The notes beneath the pieces were generated by a model that was not told the DNA's origin, did not search any database, and saw only the letters and a program-made list of their open reading frames with translations. Below, in pieces: positions 63,901 to 64,000 of a stretch of 64,000 nucleotides of DNA. This DNA comes from JAJXWB01 sp046349085. GTDB lineage: Bacteria > Pseudomonadota > Alphaproteobacteria > Rhizobiales > Beijerinckiaceae. Every line of letters starts with the position of its first letter. Within the stretch, counting starts at the first letter, position 1. Made by a program: the position numbers and the translations under genes. Where the stretch lies: positions 62,001 to 126,000 of the forward strand of contig JAXMDA010000004.1 of NCBI GenBank assembly GCA_046349085.1. Direction: 5' to 3'.

Positions 63901-64000
63901 TTACATCTGCGCGTCACGCCGGTTATCGACCTCGGCAATGAAGTCGCCGACGACGCGATTGAAGAGATCCGGCTCCTCGAGATTGACGTTGTGCGTCGTA
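63901..64000 (-). CDS. Alpha/beta hydrolase, C-terminal end only (window edge)
   Basis: Only the last 32 codons are present, ending DNRRDAQM. The pattern THNVNLEEPDLFNRVVGDFI matches the C-terminal region of alpha/beta hydrolases, in which the His is the catalytic base. Family assignment is tentative because the rest is outside the window. Confidence 0.55.
   Translation of the reverse strand, partial: TTHNVNLEEPDLFNRVVGDFIAEVDNRRDAQM

Overview
High-GC chromosomal DNA, densely packed on both strands. The gene content points to an alphaproteobacterium of the Hyphomicrobiales/Rhizobiales type: DUF2336, tandem-PilZ and HWE-kinase proteins, a DUF3126 gene next to cysE, a DUF1217 flagellar gene, an Usg protein, coxDE-type accessory genes and a branched-chain-amino-acid (liv) operon carrying REP-like palindromes. 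The genus cannot be fixed from the sequence. I see no insertion sequence, prophage, integrase or CRISPR array.

Layout. 1-9 kb: DUF2336 protein (cut by the window edge), a MaoC hydratase/CitE-like lyase pair, an FMN-dependent L-lactate dehydrogenase, a flavin reductase, two small periplasmic c-type cytochromes, a lysophospholipase-like hydrolase, a stand-alone Lrp/AsnC ligand-binding domain, a secreted protein and thrS. 9-19 kb: a Cys-rich flavodoxin-fold protein, yidD, an IscU-like protein, folE, a gamma-carbonic anhydrase, tandem PilZ, PAS, rhomboid, CBS, ankyrin and patatin proteins, and hisI. 19-33 kb: HWE sensor kinase, DUF3126-cysE, a DUF1217 flagellar gene, hydrolases, an FAD monooxygenase, two tandem NTF2-like proteins, tRNA-Leu(UAA), gpt, a CinA-type protein, an FkbM methyltransferase, map, radC and a GGDEF/EAL protein whose GGDEF motif is degenerate.

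34.6-39.7 kb (minus strand): a maturation cluster for molybdenum hydroxylases (CO-dehydrogenase-like enzymes): coxD (MoxR ATPase), coxE (VWA), an XdhC family split into two genes, a molybdopterin-binding protein and a MocA-like nucleotidyltransferase. The structural molybdenum enzyme is not in the window. Next comes an enol-lactonase-like hydrolase with a histone-H1-like Lys/Ala-rich tail.

41-50 kb: a branched-chain amino acid/amide ABC system. Two paralogous Tat-exported binding proteins face away from livH-livM-livG-livF-DUF6867, which is followed by a third binding protein. Palindromic repeats of at least three kinds sit at nearly every junction, and two appear to have been read into the N-termini of LivM and LivG.

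50-64 kb: a MacAB/LolDE-like exporter (adaptor, FtsX-type permease, ATPase), ccdA, a D-amino-acid dehydrogenase-like oxidase, cupin and SHOCT proteins, rpe, purB, the bfd-bfr iron-storage pair, two GFA-family proteins, a small serine hydrolase, rpsD with a clear intrinsic terminator, an AT-rich gene-free patch near 62 kb, a zinc-independent NADP-dependent oxidoreductase and the end of another alpha/beta hydrolase. Most of this is ordinary housekeeping. The most unusual points are the repeat-invaded liv operon, the histone-tailed hydrolase, the duplicated DUF3126 protein and the IscU-like protein lacking its third cysteine.
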